Assembly: GCA_002005505.1 (NCBI GenBank)
Contig: KV908376.1
Span: forward strand, 497,330-547,329
Direction of reading: 5' to 3'
DNA from: Botryococcus braunii
Taxonomy: Eukaryota > Chlorophyta > Trebouxiophyceae
DNA length: 50,000 nt
Shown: in pieces, positions 28,764 to 40,606 of the stretch
How positions within the stretch are numbered: the first letter of the stretch is position 1
Layout of the letters: every line of letters starts with the position of its first letter
Notes under the pieces: model-generated
What the model saw: the letters and a program-made list of their open reading frames with translations, nothing else
Database searches by the model: none
Told to the model about the DNA's origin: nothing
Made by a program: the position numbers and the translations under genes

Positions 28764-30920
28764 CAGCGTTATGTACAGCGCGTGGCTAGGAGAGAGCATT
28801 CTGACATCCCATTGCATGCCCCTGACCCAGGTCAGGCAATTGTGAGTGAGCCAAACATGGTTGGTCTCCCTGATATGCAGGGGCAGGTTGAGACAGTCGA
28901 GGCTATGTTCGGTGCAGATGTAAGAGATGAGAGTAGTGGGTTAGACATGCCAGCAGTAGGGGAAGCTGGTGCCCAATCCCAGTCACTGGCTAGTCATGCT
29001 TATGGTGTGCAGGCTGACATTGTAGGCGCAGCTCAGGCAAGTCTGGGTAGTGTGCCCAAGTGTGAGTCCAGGAGAGAGAGAGAGCTGCTGCTCCCCTCTG
29101 CATTGCGGAAGGTGCGAGAATGTAAGGGTGCTGCACATGAGTCCAGTAGTCAAGGAGAGAGAGAGAGACTTGAGAAGGAATCAGATAATCCCGGCAGTAC
29201 TGCCCAGTCCCAGCATAAGGTACATAATGTACCTTATTCTGGCAACCAGGGAGAGAGAGAGAGAGAAGGGAACAGCACCAGTAAGGCTGACAGCCCTGCT
29301 GCACCACAGCATAAGGTACAGAGTGTACCTTCTGTCAGGCTGGGAAAAGTTCACGTGCCCTCAAACTTGAGGGAAGCCCAGCGCTCACCTCAGTGGCAGC
29401 AGGCAATGCAAGAGGAGATGGAGTCTTTAGACACCCATGAGGTTATGCAGTATGTGGAAAGACCCCATGGGCAGAAAGTTATCCCTGTTCATTGGATTTT
29501 TTCTACAAAAAACGATGCACATGGGAATGTCACTCGGTTTAAAGCAAGATTGGTTGCCCAGGGTTGCAGACAGATTCCTGGTATAGATGTTGGTGAGGTT
29601 TTTGCACCTACCAGCAGCTATGGTGCTAGGAGAGCTGTGCTGGCAGTGGCTGCCACACAAAATCTTGAGATCCACCAAGTGGATATCAAGACAGCTTTTC
29701 TCAATGGGGAGTTGGAGGAAGAGGTCTATGTGACCCAACCACCAGGATTTGAGAATGGCAACACGAGAGTTGTGTGCAAGCTCAGGAAGGCACTCTACGG
29801 TCTTAAACAAGCCCCACGGGCTTGGCACAAGACCTTGAGCGACAAGTTGAGCGTGATGGGGTATAGTGTGTGCAAGAGCGACGCTGGGGTATACATCAGG
29901 AGGGCCCCTGATGGCAATCTGTCGTTTATTCTTGTTTATGTCGATGATCTTCTCATAGTTGCCAGAGTGGTTGCAGAGATTGAGTGGGGGAAAGAGTTAT
30001 TGAAGAAGGACTTCACCATCCATGATTTGGGAGAGGTGAATGATTTCCTGGGGTGTCAGGTCCTACGCAATAGAGTTCAGGGCACTATTTCCATGAGTTG
30101 CACTCCCAAGATTGATGCTCTTGTGGAGAAGTTTGGCGTTGCTGATGATGGGCGTGTGGTTGATACCCCCATGTCCAAGGACTTCGTGGCTAGCAGCAGA
30201 CCCGAGTCCTCAGATGGTATGTCACATGGGGCTGGTATCCCTCTGCCACCTGGTCATCGATACTGCGAGTTAATTGGATCGTTGCTGTACATTGCTAATA
30301 CGACCCGGCCTGACATTTCTCAGGCTGTTGGAGTGTTGTCAAGGTATAGAATGACACCCACTACCTCACACTGGAATGAGGCCATTCGAGTGCTGAAGTA
30401 CTTGAGAGATACCAGAGAGTTAGCTCTTACTCTGGGTGGAAAGGGCCCTGAGCTAGAAGGCTATGTTGATGCCGACTATGCTGGGGACCTGGACCACAGG
30501 TATTCCACCACTGGCTATGTTCTATCAGTCTATGGTAGTGCCGTGGTTTGGGGAAGCAAGAAGCAGAGCTCAGTTGCTACCTCAACTGTGCAAGCTGAGT
30601 TTATGGCAGCTGGCCATATTGTGAAGGAAGCCAACTGGCTAAGGGGCTTCTTGGAAGAGATAGGGGCTGCACCTTGGAGGGTCAAAATTTTCTGTGACAA
30701 CCAAGGATGCATTTCTAATTTACGGAACCCCCTGTATTCCAAATTCACAAAGCACGTTGCAGTAAGCTTCCACTACGCTAGGGAAGCTATGGCACTTGGG
30801 CAGGTAGATATCCTCTATGTGGAATCTGCTCGCAATGTGGCTGACATTATGACCAAGCCACTTGCCAAGCCCGTGTTTGTTGGTCATCGTGATTCACTAG
30901 GTTTGAGAAGATACACATAA
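28764..30920 (+). CDS. Copia C pol 3' part: linker, reverse transcriptase and RNase H
   Basis: From the right CAGC copy the frame continues the copia linker, with short repeats (HKVQSVP-like and GERERE), into RT: SPQWQQAMQEEMESL, HWIFSTKNDAHGNV, FKARLVAQGC, VDIKTAFLNGELEEEVYV, LYGLKQAPRAW and catalytic YVDD. RNase H: GYVDADYAGDLDHRYSTTGY, SSVATSTVQAEFMA and FCDNQGCI. It ends DIMTKPL and GLRRYT before TAA, typical for copia. Codons before 28764 belong to X2. No disabling change is visible in this half, so RT and RNase H look intact although the element lacks a working integrase. Confidence 0.95.
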   Translation, partial: QRYVQRVARREHSDIPLHAPDPGQAIVSEPNMVGLPDMQGQVETVEAMFGADVRDESSGLDMPAVGEAGAQSQSLASHAYGVQADIVGAAQASLGSVPKCESRRERELLLPSALRKVRECKGAAHESSSQGERERLEKESDNPGSTAQSQHKVHNVPYSGNQGEREREGNSTSKADSPAAPQHKVQSVPSVRLGKVHVPSNLREAQRSPQWQQAMQEEMESLDTHEVMQYVERPHGQKVIPVHWIFSTKNDAHGNVTRFKARLVAQGCRQIPGIDVGEVFAPTSSYGARRAVLAVAATQNLEIHQVDIKTAFLNGELEEEVYVTQPPGFENGNTRVVCKLRKALYGLKQAPRAWHKTLSDKLSVMGYSVCKSDAGVYIRRAPDGNLSFILVYVDDLLIVARVVAEIEWGKELLKKDFTIHDLGEVNDFLGCQVLRNRVQGTISMSCTPKIDALVEKFGVADDGRVVDTPMSKDFVASSRPESSDGMSHGAGIPLPPGHRYCELIGSLLYIANTTRPDISQAVGVLSRYRMTPTTSHWNEAIRVLKYLRDTRELALTLGGKGPELEGYVDADYAGDLDHRYSTTGYVLSVYGSAVVWGSKKQSSVATSTVQAEFMAAGHIVKEANWLRGFLEEIGAAPWRVKIFCDNQGCISNLRNPLYSKFTKHVAVSFHYAREAMALGQVDILYVESARNVADIMTKPLAKPVFVGHRDSLGLRRYT

Positions 30921-30931
30921 AGCATGCAGGC

Positions 30932-30940
30932 AAGGGGAAG
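30932..30940 (+). other. Polypurine tract of copia C
   Basis: AAGGGGAAG lies directly before the TG of the 3' LTR, the expected plus-strand primer. Confidence 0.85.
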
Positions 30941-31634
30941 TGTTGAGTTCTGAACATTATTATTGAATGCCTTGTGCTTTAAGTGATCTTCATGTGTGCA
31001 CTATTAGGATATGGGTCCATTGAGAACATAAGGTACCTTGAGACACGGCAGATTCTGGACGTTTTCGAACATAAGGTACAAACCTATCTAGATCACACGT
31101 TTCTCGGATGAACTCTTAAGGCTGCCCCACCGGAGTGAATACCAACTGGTTGTGAAAGATGCTGGGCATTACCAGATGCTAGTCTTGTCCAACAGTTGTG
31201 TGTGACACTCAGCAGACAGTCGTACGGACTGTAGCTGGAGTAACTTCGTCTATTGACGACCTGTCTGCTTTGTACAGGTACGGTGCGGCAGTGTGTGTTG
31301 TATCATTGTTGCTATTGTGAGAGTGAACAAGCTTAGTGTACCCTGTAGTCACTCAAACAGACAAGGGACAGTGACTTCAGGGAGTATAGGCATGTACTTG
31401 AACGTAGCCGTCTAGAGCCTTATCTAGTGATTGCTTGATCGGTGCTTGTGTACAAGATAATGATGTAACGGAACTGGTTGTGAAAGATGCTGGGCATTAC
31501 CAGATGCTAGTCTTGTCCAACAGTTGTGTGTGACACTCAGCAGACAGTCGTACGGACTGTAGCTGGAGTAACTTCGTCTATTGACGACCTGTCTGCTTTG
31601 TACAGGGAAAGCCGATTGCCCATAACATTTTACA
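30941..31634 (+). repeat. 3' LTR of copia C (694 bp)
   Basis: Matches the 5' LTR with about three differences and includes the same 135-bp internal duplication. It is followed by CCTTT (31635-31639). Confidence 0.95.
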
Positions 31635-32954
31635 CCTTTGAGTTCACATGTTACTGTGAGAGTGGCTGATGGTAGGACATCTGTGGTAGGACATAGTGTG
31701 TCAACTGACCTGACTGTTGGGACCTTGGGTTTTGGAGTCACCTGCCTCCCTACTGAGTTGACCTACTATGATCTTGTCTTGGGCAAACCTTGGTTAACTG
31801 CTTTTAACCCAATTGTGAATTGGAAATTGAATGATGTGTCTTTGGTTCATGCTAATAAAACACATGTACTTCTGGGGTGTCAGAGGTCAGGCATGCCTGG
31901 GTATGTGATCTCATCCATGGAAGTGGAAGAGATGGTGATGTTGGGTGAATCAGTGTACATTATTCAACTGAATGCAGTGACTGACAATGTTTCAGATACT
32001 GATGCATACAATGTGCCAGAGTTGGAGCAGCTTTTGCAGGAATTTAAGGATGTACTGTCTGGACTTTCTGAAGGCCTCCCTCCTTCTCGTGCTGGAGACC
32101 ACCACATCAGATTGGAGCCGGACGCAACTCCTCCAGCCTCCCGCATATATCCACTGTCTGGAGCCCAGCTTGCTGAGCTACGTGCACAGTTGCAGGAGCT
32201 CCTTGAGAGGGGGTTCATCCGCCCATCGACATCACCATTTGGTGCACCCATCTTATTTGTTCCCAAAAAGGATGGTGGATGGCGTTTATGCATTGACTAC
32301 AGGGCCTTCAATAGGATTACTGTTAGGAACCAACACCCATTGCCTAGGATTGATGAGATGTTCGAGCAATTGCATGGAAGTTGTGTATTTTCTAAGCTAG
32401 ACCTTGCCTCTGGATATCATCAGATACGTATGCATGAGGACAGCATAGAAAAGACTGCTTTTAAAACCCGTTATGGTCATTATGAGTTCACTGTTATGCC
32501 TTTTGGGTTAACCAATGCACCTGCCACCTTTCAGTCTGTGATGAACTCTATCTTGTCTCCCTTCCTTGATAGATTTGTGCTGGTGTACCTAGATGATATC
32601 CTCATATATTCTAAATCTGTTGCAGAGCATATGGAGCATTTGAGGACAGTCTTGTCAGTGCTCAGGGAACATAAATTTTATTGCAAAAGGTCTAAGTGTG
32701 ATTTTGTTGCTAAGCAGGTGGAATACCTTGGACACCTGTTGACACCTCATGGGATTATGGTGGATCCTAGGAAGGTTGCAGCCATTCAGGATTGGCCCAC
32801 TCCTTTGAATGTGTCACAGTTGAGAGGGTTTCTAGGTCTTACTCAATATTATGATACTTTTATGGACCATTTTGCAGATGTTGCCTATCCTCTTACTGAG
32901 TTGCTCAAAAAGGATGTGCCTTGGACCTGGGAGGGACCCCAGAGGGAAGCCTTT
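31635..32954 (+). pseudogene. Gypsy D protease end and reverse transcriptase, cut by CACTA-like element
   Basis: From the duplicated CCTTT the D frame continues: second half of the protease (VTVRVADGR, YDLVLGKPWLTAFNPIVNW), a linker, then RT with ELLERGFIRPSTSPFGAP, FVPKKDGGWRLCIDYR, FSKLDLASGYHQI, FGLTNAPATFQ and catalytic YLDD, and the WTWEGPQREAF tether. At 32955 a DNA transposon is inserted after TTT. Skipping it, the frame continues at 38742 as VALKDLVSTPP into RNase H. The RT motifs are intact. Confidence 0.93.
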
Positions 32955-32970
32955 CACTGGGAGAACGAAA

Positions 32971-33170
32971 TTATCCCACATTGATCCCACGGTCCCAGAT
33001 TGATCCCACGGCAATCCCACATTGATCCCACCAGAATCCCACATCGATCCCACATTCGGTGGGATTTTGTAGTCGCAATCCCACCAATCCCACATCGATC
33101 CCACCTCGATCCCACGTTCCCACACCAATCCCACATTGTTCCCAAAAGAATCCCAGACCAAGAAAGTACC
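32971..33170. repeat. Left subterminal repeats of the CACTA-like element
   Basis: About twelve variants of ATCCCACATCGATCCCA occur in tandem and mixed spacing, mostly as ATCCCAC on the plus strand with one inverted GTGGGATT. In CACTA elements such arrays are transposase binding sites. Confidence 0.85.
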
Positions 33171-33365
33171 ATTGCAAGGATGAATGTCACCTCATGACAG
33201 CTGTCCAAGGGTCACAGCCAGTCTGGACATCATGCAAAATGCATGTCCAACCTGTTTCCCATCCCCATGTCTGCAAAGACCACTAAAAGTCAGATGTATA
33301 TACTCCTCCCCTAGGGTGCCAGGGGCCTCCCACAACCCCTCTCTGCCAGGGCAGCAAATTTGAGC

Positions 33366-33394
33366 CATCATCTCCAAAAGTTTAATCTGCAGCC
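33366..33394 (-). repeat. Internal inverted repeat arm (left) in the CACTA-like element
   Basis: Read on the minus strand, CTGCAGAT, GGAGATGATGGCTCA and the sequence to about 33290 (GGCAGAGAGGGGTTGTGGGA, then a TTTAGTGG word) match the plus strand at 37117-37205. A CA/TG microsatellite adjoins both copies on the same side. The arm given is the core; similarity extends to about 33285. Confidence 0.7.
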
Positions 33395-33418
33395 ACACCC
33401 AGCCACAGCCACACACAC

Positions 33419-33829
<411 letters not shown>

Positions 33830-34301
33830 AAGAGAGAGAGAGGGGGCCAAGGGCAATTGCCCTTGGCCTATCTCCCCCTACATCCCCCTTGCAAGGGGGT
33901 TGTCAAAGACAGATTGTAAACCAGAACTTTCCCCGACAGCAACGCTTTGGTACCGATGAAGGTACCAGTATGACCCGTAGTCATACTAAAAGAACAATGA
34001 AGTAGCCGGCTACTCTGTAACCTGCCTTGCAATTAGGTAATCTAGTGGAAAACTGAATCGAAAAGCCAAGAAGCCAGGTGCACCTGAATGCCCTTGCTAT
34101 TGTTGAAGGATGCCCTTGCCATGCCAGTAGCCAGAGAAACCTTGCTCCATGTTTGCACCAAAGAACTGCTTTCCCTGGATAAGGAAACCTTCTGACGCTA
34201 TGAACAGGGGTATCTCTTGGTTCTGATGTACTTTGAAGTTGGTCTCCAGTCGAGATTCTCCACATTTACCCCCAAGGCTCATACCCAGCACATAAAAGAA
34301 A

Positions 34302-34303
<2 letters not shown>
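33830..34303. other. Anonymous interior of the CACTA-like element
   Basis: No gene recognised. It includes an inverted repeat GGGCAATTGCCC at 33848-33863 flanked by CCAAG/CTTGG and a short GA tract. Confidence 0.5.
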
Positions 34304-34676
<373 letters not shown>

Positions 34677-34689
34677 GGGGGGAGGGGGG

Positions 34690-36490
34690 GAAGAGGTAAA
34701 TAGGCGTGAGCGCTGGCGCCCCTGCATGGTAGAAAGCAGCAGTTCCTTGTGTAGGAAGCTATGGCCTCGGCTTTTACGCTCATTGTGCAGGCAGGTCTGG
34801 CCTCTCTGCTCTGCACCTGAGTGGACCGGCTTGGATAATCCCCAAACTGTTGCATGATATAGGTTTTCAGAGTTAGCCCTGCAAGGTGGGCCCTCACCCA
34901 GCACAGTTTCTTTTCCAGGGCACACAAGCAAAGAGACAGGTAGTTCACTGGTATACATATAAACAGAAACAAGTCCGGAAATCTTCTTTGTTGCTTCTAG
35001 CCGGCCAGACATGAAAGCCAAAACAGACTGACGAAACCCAAAGTGACCTACCTGGACGCACCCTTTAGCAGCTCATTGAATCCAACACAACTCATATAAA
35101 TCATAATCCTTGAAAATATTTCTCAAAATAACAACCGTGAAGCAGCTTATCCAAAAACAAAACACAGACAACGCGCGGACACTGTGCAAACTAGACCTCA
35201 GGTAGTTACCGCTGAGCTGCTCCCAATCTCCAGCTTCAGATTCTGGAAAATGGTAGAAATAAAGGATACAGTGCACAGCTGCATATTTTCAGCCTCCGTA
35301 GGACATCGAACGGGAGGCACATAAACAAGTCCGGGACAGGTCGGGGCAGCTGCAGCTACAATTCGCCGTTCCCGTGACACTGTCACGTTACGTGACACAC
35401 GGGACGTCCAAGACGGTATTGGTTCAACATTGTTCTGTGAGTTGGACCAACACATAGACCAACATTCCGAAGATAAAATTTGTGTTTGTGGAGCATTTTT
35501 GTTTCAAGTCTATCATTGAACAGCTGGCGACGGAGTTGCGTGGGGCGTGCAACAGCTACGTCGCCTGCATTTTGAATTTTTGTGCTCCGGAGTAACTTCT
35601 GTTTCTCCAATCTTGTTGTATTAGTTATTCCATGCTTGGATAAGTTATTAGACTGCTTTTACGAAGGCTCTCGAGGCTGTTTTGGCACGGCAAGAAACGG
35701 CTAAGCATGGATGAGGCACGGCTTGCCTGAGGTTGGGGCTCGTTTAGGCCTCTGGGCTGGCCAAATGTAAGGTAAGGACAGATAATGTGCCTTTCTACTG
35801 TGTTTACTTCAATGACCTATTCAAATTACATTGCTTCATTGAGTTGGGGTCCTAGCAGAACTATGCTGCAGCATCATTGTCCAGGTGCTGCAGGCCCTGA
35901 GGCATTTCAGCCTGTGCCTTACATGTCTATCAGTATGTGGGGGCTTAACTCATAATTCAGATCAGTTTGCACATTGTGTGCTTGTTCACCATGTGTGTTA
36001 GCTTCCTTCTTAAAGAAGGATAGCAATGGGGAGGGGGATTCCTTGTATTGTGGGTTGTCAAGTCTAATACAAGAGAAAGACTTTGGGGCAGGGGCATACT
36101 GTATCAATGCTTGCAGTAATGCTTCCAAGTCCCGTCGGCCAGCATCACTGCTTCTTAAGCTACAACTTGAGGACAACAGGTTCATTCACCTGCATTGAGT
36201 TTCACACAAGCACGCACTTGACTCCGAGCATTTGACATGCAGGCCAAATCACTGTGTACAAAGGTAGAGAAAACAGCTGCAATGGAGACACATTGTCTGT
36301 CACTACGCACTGCCGAGACGAGGAACTCGGCAAATTTGAACAGAATCTACCAGTCTGCAAACGCCTAATGGGTTTCTGACGGCAAACTTGCTGATGACAA
36401 AGTTGGTAGCAGCGACAAGAAATTGACCTTGATGATTCATAGAGGTATTTCATCTCTGTAACATCCATGGAACCCTCATATTTTCCACGT
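34690..36490. other. Anonymous interior of the CACTA-like element
   Basis: About 1.8 kb with only short unrelated open frames on both strands. I see no transposase motif, splice-supported exon or known family. It might be captured host sequence. Confidence 0.5.
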
Positions 36491-36849
36491 GTGCAATGTG
36501 TGTGTGTGTGTGTTGGGGGGGGGGGGTGGCATGCGTGCACGCGATTGCATGTCTGTTTGTCACAGTTTGCTCCCCCAACCCCCCTTTACCAGCTCCTCTC
36601 ACCCTTATCCTCTCTCTCTCCCCCCCCCCCTTTTCACTCTCTCCCTCTTGCCCCCTTCTACCTCCCTTCCCTCTCCCCTATCTCCCTTTCTGTTACGATA
36701 TTTCCCCTTTCCCTCATTTGTGCCTCCATCCTGTCCAGGAGACTGTTGCTGGGAAGCGTAAGGAGAAACCCACCGCAACGAAGCTGCGCCGAGGTCAGAA
36801 GAAGAAGCTCCATGTGTGCAGGACCCTTACCTTACTTGGACCCCCCCCC

Positions 36850-37114
<265 letters not shown>

Positions 37115-37220
37115 GCTGCAGATCTTGGAGATGATGGCTCAGACAATTTGCCATGGCAGAGGGAGGGGTTCTGGGAGGGGAGGAGTACATATCTGATGTT
37201 TAGTGGACTTCGGAAATAGT
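37115..37220 (+). repeat. Internal inverted repeat arm (right) in the CACTA-like element
   Basis: GCTGCAGAT, GGAGATGATGGCTCAGA, GGCAGAG, GGTTCTGGGAGG and TTTAGTGGAC match the minus strand of about 33285-33395 with divergence. Both arms sit next to long TG/CA tracts, so the element carries two inverted relatives of one sequence. Confidence 0.7.
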
Positions 37221-38261
37221 GCGCGCAGCTTCTTGATGCCTGGGAGGGGTTGGGTGAGGGGCTTGGGAGCAATATTTTGTCTCCAGCGAAGCCCTGGGTG
37301 TGGGAGCGGGATGGGCATCAACAACTTGGCATTCTTAGGTCGACATGCATGGCTGAAGCACAATGTTAAGGAAGTGATGGTGATTTTACATAGGCTGTAC
37401 CTCATGCACAACTTTCTTTTCAAAGTGGTCCATGCAAGTGACATGGAGTGTGGGTTTTGCAGTAACATCGAATACGCAACAACTGCCCATGGAGCTTGGA
37501 AGATCTTCCTCTACAGGACTAGAGAGTCATTCAGGCACGGGAGCCAGAATTTTCATGCCGGCAGAGGATTGGAAAGTTCCTGTCTGTCAAGCAAGTACAC
37601 CCACCAACTGTGGAATCTGTGGCTGCTGGTACCAGTCTCACAAAGTGACACCAGCCTTGCATTATTAGTATTGTCAAAAGCGACATCATCAGTGTAGGTG
37701 GGTGGGTCTGAGGTTTTATGGTAGCTCTCCTGGGTGCAGCCAAAACATGGGAGCCACTACATGAACATGGGAGTGCAGTTAGTATCCCATGTATACATAT
37801 GTTTCGGCCCTTAAGTTTGCATTAAGGTTGTAGAGGCTGCCAGACCAGCATATGATCCTGAGTCAACAAGACATATTGCATGGAGTTTAATTACTTGCTG
37901 GTAGCTTCAAAACTGGTAATGAAGTTGACATTTAAGTTTCTGCATTAATATGTGGGTATTCCTAAGTGCACGGACATACGATATATATATACGCCTTCGT
38001 GGCTAATTCCTTTATTTAAAAGCTTATAGACGAATAAACTAGTATGCACTCTATACATAGCTATGTATACGTACAGAGTGCATACTATAGTAGCTAGCTA
38101 GCTGCTATAGCTAGTAATGAAATAGGTTAAACTTGGCACCTGCAGCTGCGCAGGTGCATGCAGGTCATCTGATTTGTAATATTAATGGTATACTCATGAT
38201 GATAGACTTTTGCTGATTTCTTTACATCTCCTACTACTCTCCCACTAGTCTGAGGCTTCAT
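37221..38261. other. Anonymous interior with a strong palindrome
   Basis: A 164-codon open frame (37203-37697) has no recognisable family. At 38040-38087 a 13-bp perfect inverted repeat (TAGTATGCACTCT with AGAGTGCATACTA) encloses a smaller palindrome ATACATAGCTATGTAT; AGCTAGCTAGC repeats follow. Confidence 0.55.
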
Positions 38262-38725
38262 ATGCTCATCCTATGTCAGTCCCACATGGATCCCATACAA
38301 ATCCCACGTGCTTCCTGGGATCATTGTTGGATGTCCCAGATCATTCCCATATCAATCCCACATCATTCCCGTATCAATCCCACATCGATCCCACTCAGTC
38401 TGTCCCAGATCGATCCCATAAAAGTCCCACATCGATCCCACAAATTCTATCCCACATCATTCCCAGATCGATCCCACATCGATCCCACCAAAATCCCACA
38501 TCGATGTGGGATCGATGTGGGATCGGAAATTCCGGTCCCAGAATCGTACACTTTGGTCACACAATCCCACATCGATCCCAAATTCAATCCCACATCGATC
38601 CCAAATTTTCAGAGTTCAATCCCACATCGATCCCACATCTATCCCACACTGTGGGATCGTTTTGGGATCGATGTGGGACTTTTAGCAGCTGGTGGGATCA
38701 ATGTGGGATCAATGTGGGACAATTT
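38262..38725. repeat. Right subterminal repeats of the CACTA-like element
   Basis: More than twenty variants of ATCCCACATCGATCCCA, mostly in direct orientation, turning to the inverted GGGATCGATGTGGGA orientation near 38505-38525 and in the last 90 bp before the terminus. Confidence 0.9.
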
Positions 38726-38741
38726 CGTTCTCCCAGTGTTT

Positions 38742-40505
38742 GTAGCACTGAAAGATCTTGTTTCTACTCCTCCTTGCCTTTTGATGAATGATTTAGATAA
38801 ACCTTTTGTTGTGCATGTAGATGCCTCAGGTTTTGCTGTTGGTGCTGTGTTGCAGCATGATCAAGGAAAGGGACTGCAGCCCGTTGCCTTCGAGTCCAGG
38901 AAACTCCGACCCCCTGAGAGGAAGTTAGCACCATATGACAGAGAGTTGCTTGCTCTTGTTCATGCCTTGCTTAAATGGAAGCATTTGTTGCTGGGTGCTA
39001 AGTTTACTGTACACACTGACTAGCAAGCACTTAAGTATTTATTGACTGCTCCTGTTAGGACTAGCAGGCAGGAAAGATGGCTTACTGAAATCATGAGATT
39101 CATGCATGATATTAAATATGTGAAGGGCACTGACAATGTTGTTGCAGATGCTTTGTCTAGGCGTGTTGATTTGGCAGTAATGCATGTCTCCTCTGTTTCT
39201 GTCTCGTCCCTCCTACCAGAAATTGCTTTGCTGTGTGTTTCTGATCCCACAGTTGCTAAACTTGTGGAAGAAGGTGTTTTGGTGATGAGAGACACTGTAC
39301 CTTATTCGGTGCAGTCTGGTAGAGTGTATGTCCCTGATGCATTGCGAGAGAAGGTACTGAGAGAGTGTCATGCCACCCCCTTTTCTGGCCATCTTGGGAT
39401 TAACAAGATGTATGAATTAGTGTGCAGGGAATTTTGGTGGCCACGTCTCAGCTCATCAGTCAGGGACTTTTGCAGGTCTTGTGACACCTGCCAGCGCACT
39501 AAGGGGACTGGAGCCGTACCTTATGGTCTACTTCAGCCACTGCCTATTCCGGATGGACCTTGGCAGAGCATTTCCCTTCACTTAGTGACTGATTTACCTG
39601 TCTGCTGTGGTTTTGACTCTATTGTGGTATTTGTTGATAGGTTTTCTAAGTTGTGTGTCTTGGCTGCATGCACTAAAACCATCACTACACCTCAACTTGT
39701 ACAACTGTTTGTTGACAGGGTCTTTGTGAGATTTGGAATGCCTACCTCCATTGTGAGTAATAGAGATCCAAGGTTCACTAGCCATTTTTGGAAGGCCTTT
39801 GTGAAAATATTGGGTACTGAGATTGCTATGTCTACTGCTTACCACCCTCAGACGGATGGGCAGACTGAGAGAATGAACAGGACCATGGAAGACATGCTGA
39901 GAGGGTTTGTGGGTCCCAGGCAGGATGACTGGTGCAAGTATTTGAGTATGGTGGAGTTTGCATATAATAACTCACTTCAGGCTTCAACACTGCAGACACC
40001 CTTCTTCCTGAATCATGGGCGCCATACCCTTACTCCCTTGTCTTCTGATGTTCCCTCACGTTCTGTGAATCCTGCCGTTTCTGAATGGGTTGAGGGGCTG
40101 CAGACTGCCTTAAAGAGTGCCAAATCTAATCTTGCCTCTGCACAGCAACGGCAGAAATCTTATGCAGATAGAAAGAGACGAGACCACCCTTTCAAGGTGG
40201 GGGACCAGGTGTTGTTGGCTACAAGGAAAAACAAGCTTTCACCTGGGCTCTCGTCAAAGTTATCAGCTAAGTATTTTGGGCTCTTTACTATTGCTGCAGC
40301 AGTTGGTTCTCGAGCTTTTAGACTCGTCTTGCCTGAGACTGTAAATATTCATCCTGTGTTTCATGTTTCCCAGCTTAAGCCTTATGTGTCTTCATCTGTA
40401 CCAGTTACTGTTACTTCACCACCTCCTTTGTATGCAGACAAGCCTGGCGGCGTTTATGAAGTGGAGGCCATCATAGGTAAGTTGGAAAGTCTTGGCGCTA
40501 CTTAG
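38742..40505 (+). pseudogene. Gypsy D RNase H and integrase
   Basis: RNase H: VVHVDASGFAVGAVLQHD, YDRELLALVHAL and VHTD, followed by a TAG (39021-39023) in place of the residue before QALKYL. Integrase follows in frame: HHCC-type finger (HATPFSGHLG, CDTCQ), core with SNRDPRF and the Glu of TDGQTERM intact. The first catalytic Asp, normally in a (M)DF context before TDLP, reads His here (SLHLVTDLP). The C-terminal part has VGDQVLLATRK and HPVFHVSQLKPY, then the chromodomain start YEVEAIIG. There the frame is lost to a shift, ending at TAG 40503-40505. Stop, lost Asp and shift each disable the protein. Confidence 0.92.
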
Positions 40506-40606
40506 TCAAATGGAAAGGCTACGACGAGACTGAGAATACTTGGGAGCCTCTTGCCCATGTTCGCCATCTGGCTGATGACGTGGCAGCTGCCCCAGTCCTT
40601 TCTTAA
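40499..40606 (+). pseudogene. Gypsy D chromodomain, shifted frame
   Basis: In a different frame from integrase the codons read [18 protein letters not shown], the core of a chromodomain, and end at TAA 40604-40606. The shift lies between about 40480 and 40498. The domain would bind methylated histone H3 and bias integration; here it cannot be made as part of Pol without frameshifting. Confidence 0.9.

Larger units (their letters stand above)
7804..31634 (+). mobile_element. Ty1/copia LTR retrotransposon C
   Basis: The element is bounded by 694-bp LTRs (TGTTGAG to TTTTACA) and by the duplication CCTTT (7799-7803 and 31635-31639). It carries gag, protease and integrase, then RT and RNase H, the Ty1/copia order. 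It is split between integrase and RT by a 17-kb insertion (11737-28763, duplication CAGC); without it the element is about 6.8 kb. The LTRs differ at roughly three sites, indicating a young insertion. A deletion near 11114 has removed the integrase catalytic Glu. Confidence 0.95.

Noticed and set aside
37203..37697. 164-codon frame as a captured gene in the CACTA-like element
   Set aside because: No recognisable domain, and its start overlaps the repeated arm; kept only as anonymous sequence.
39021..39023. TAG and TAA read as glutamine (alternative genetic code, as in some ulvophyte algae)
   Set aside because: All four in-frame stops would make sense as Gln, but thousands of other codons in long frames use only CAA/CAG, and copia C and gypsy A end naturally at TAA. 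Scattered C-to-T change explains the four cases better.
40466..40500. GTAAGT at 40479 as an intron donor in gypsy D before the chromodomain
   Set aside because: Only about 20 bases separate it from the chromodomain in the other frame, too short for an intron; a small indel is simpler.
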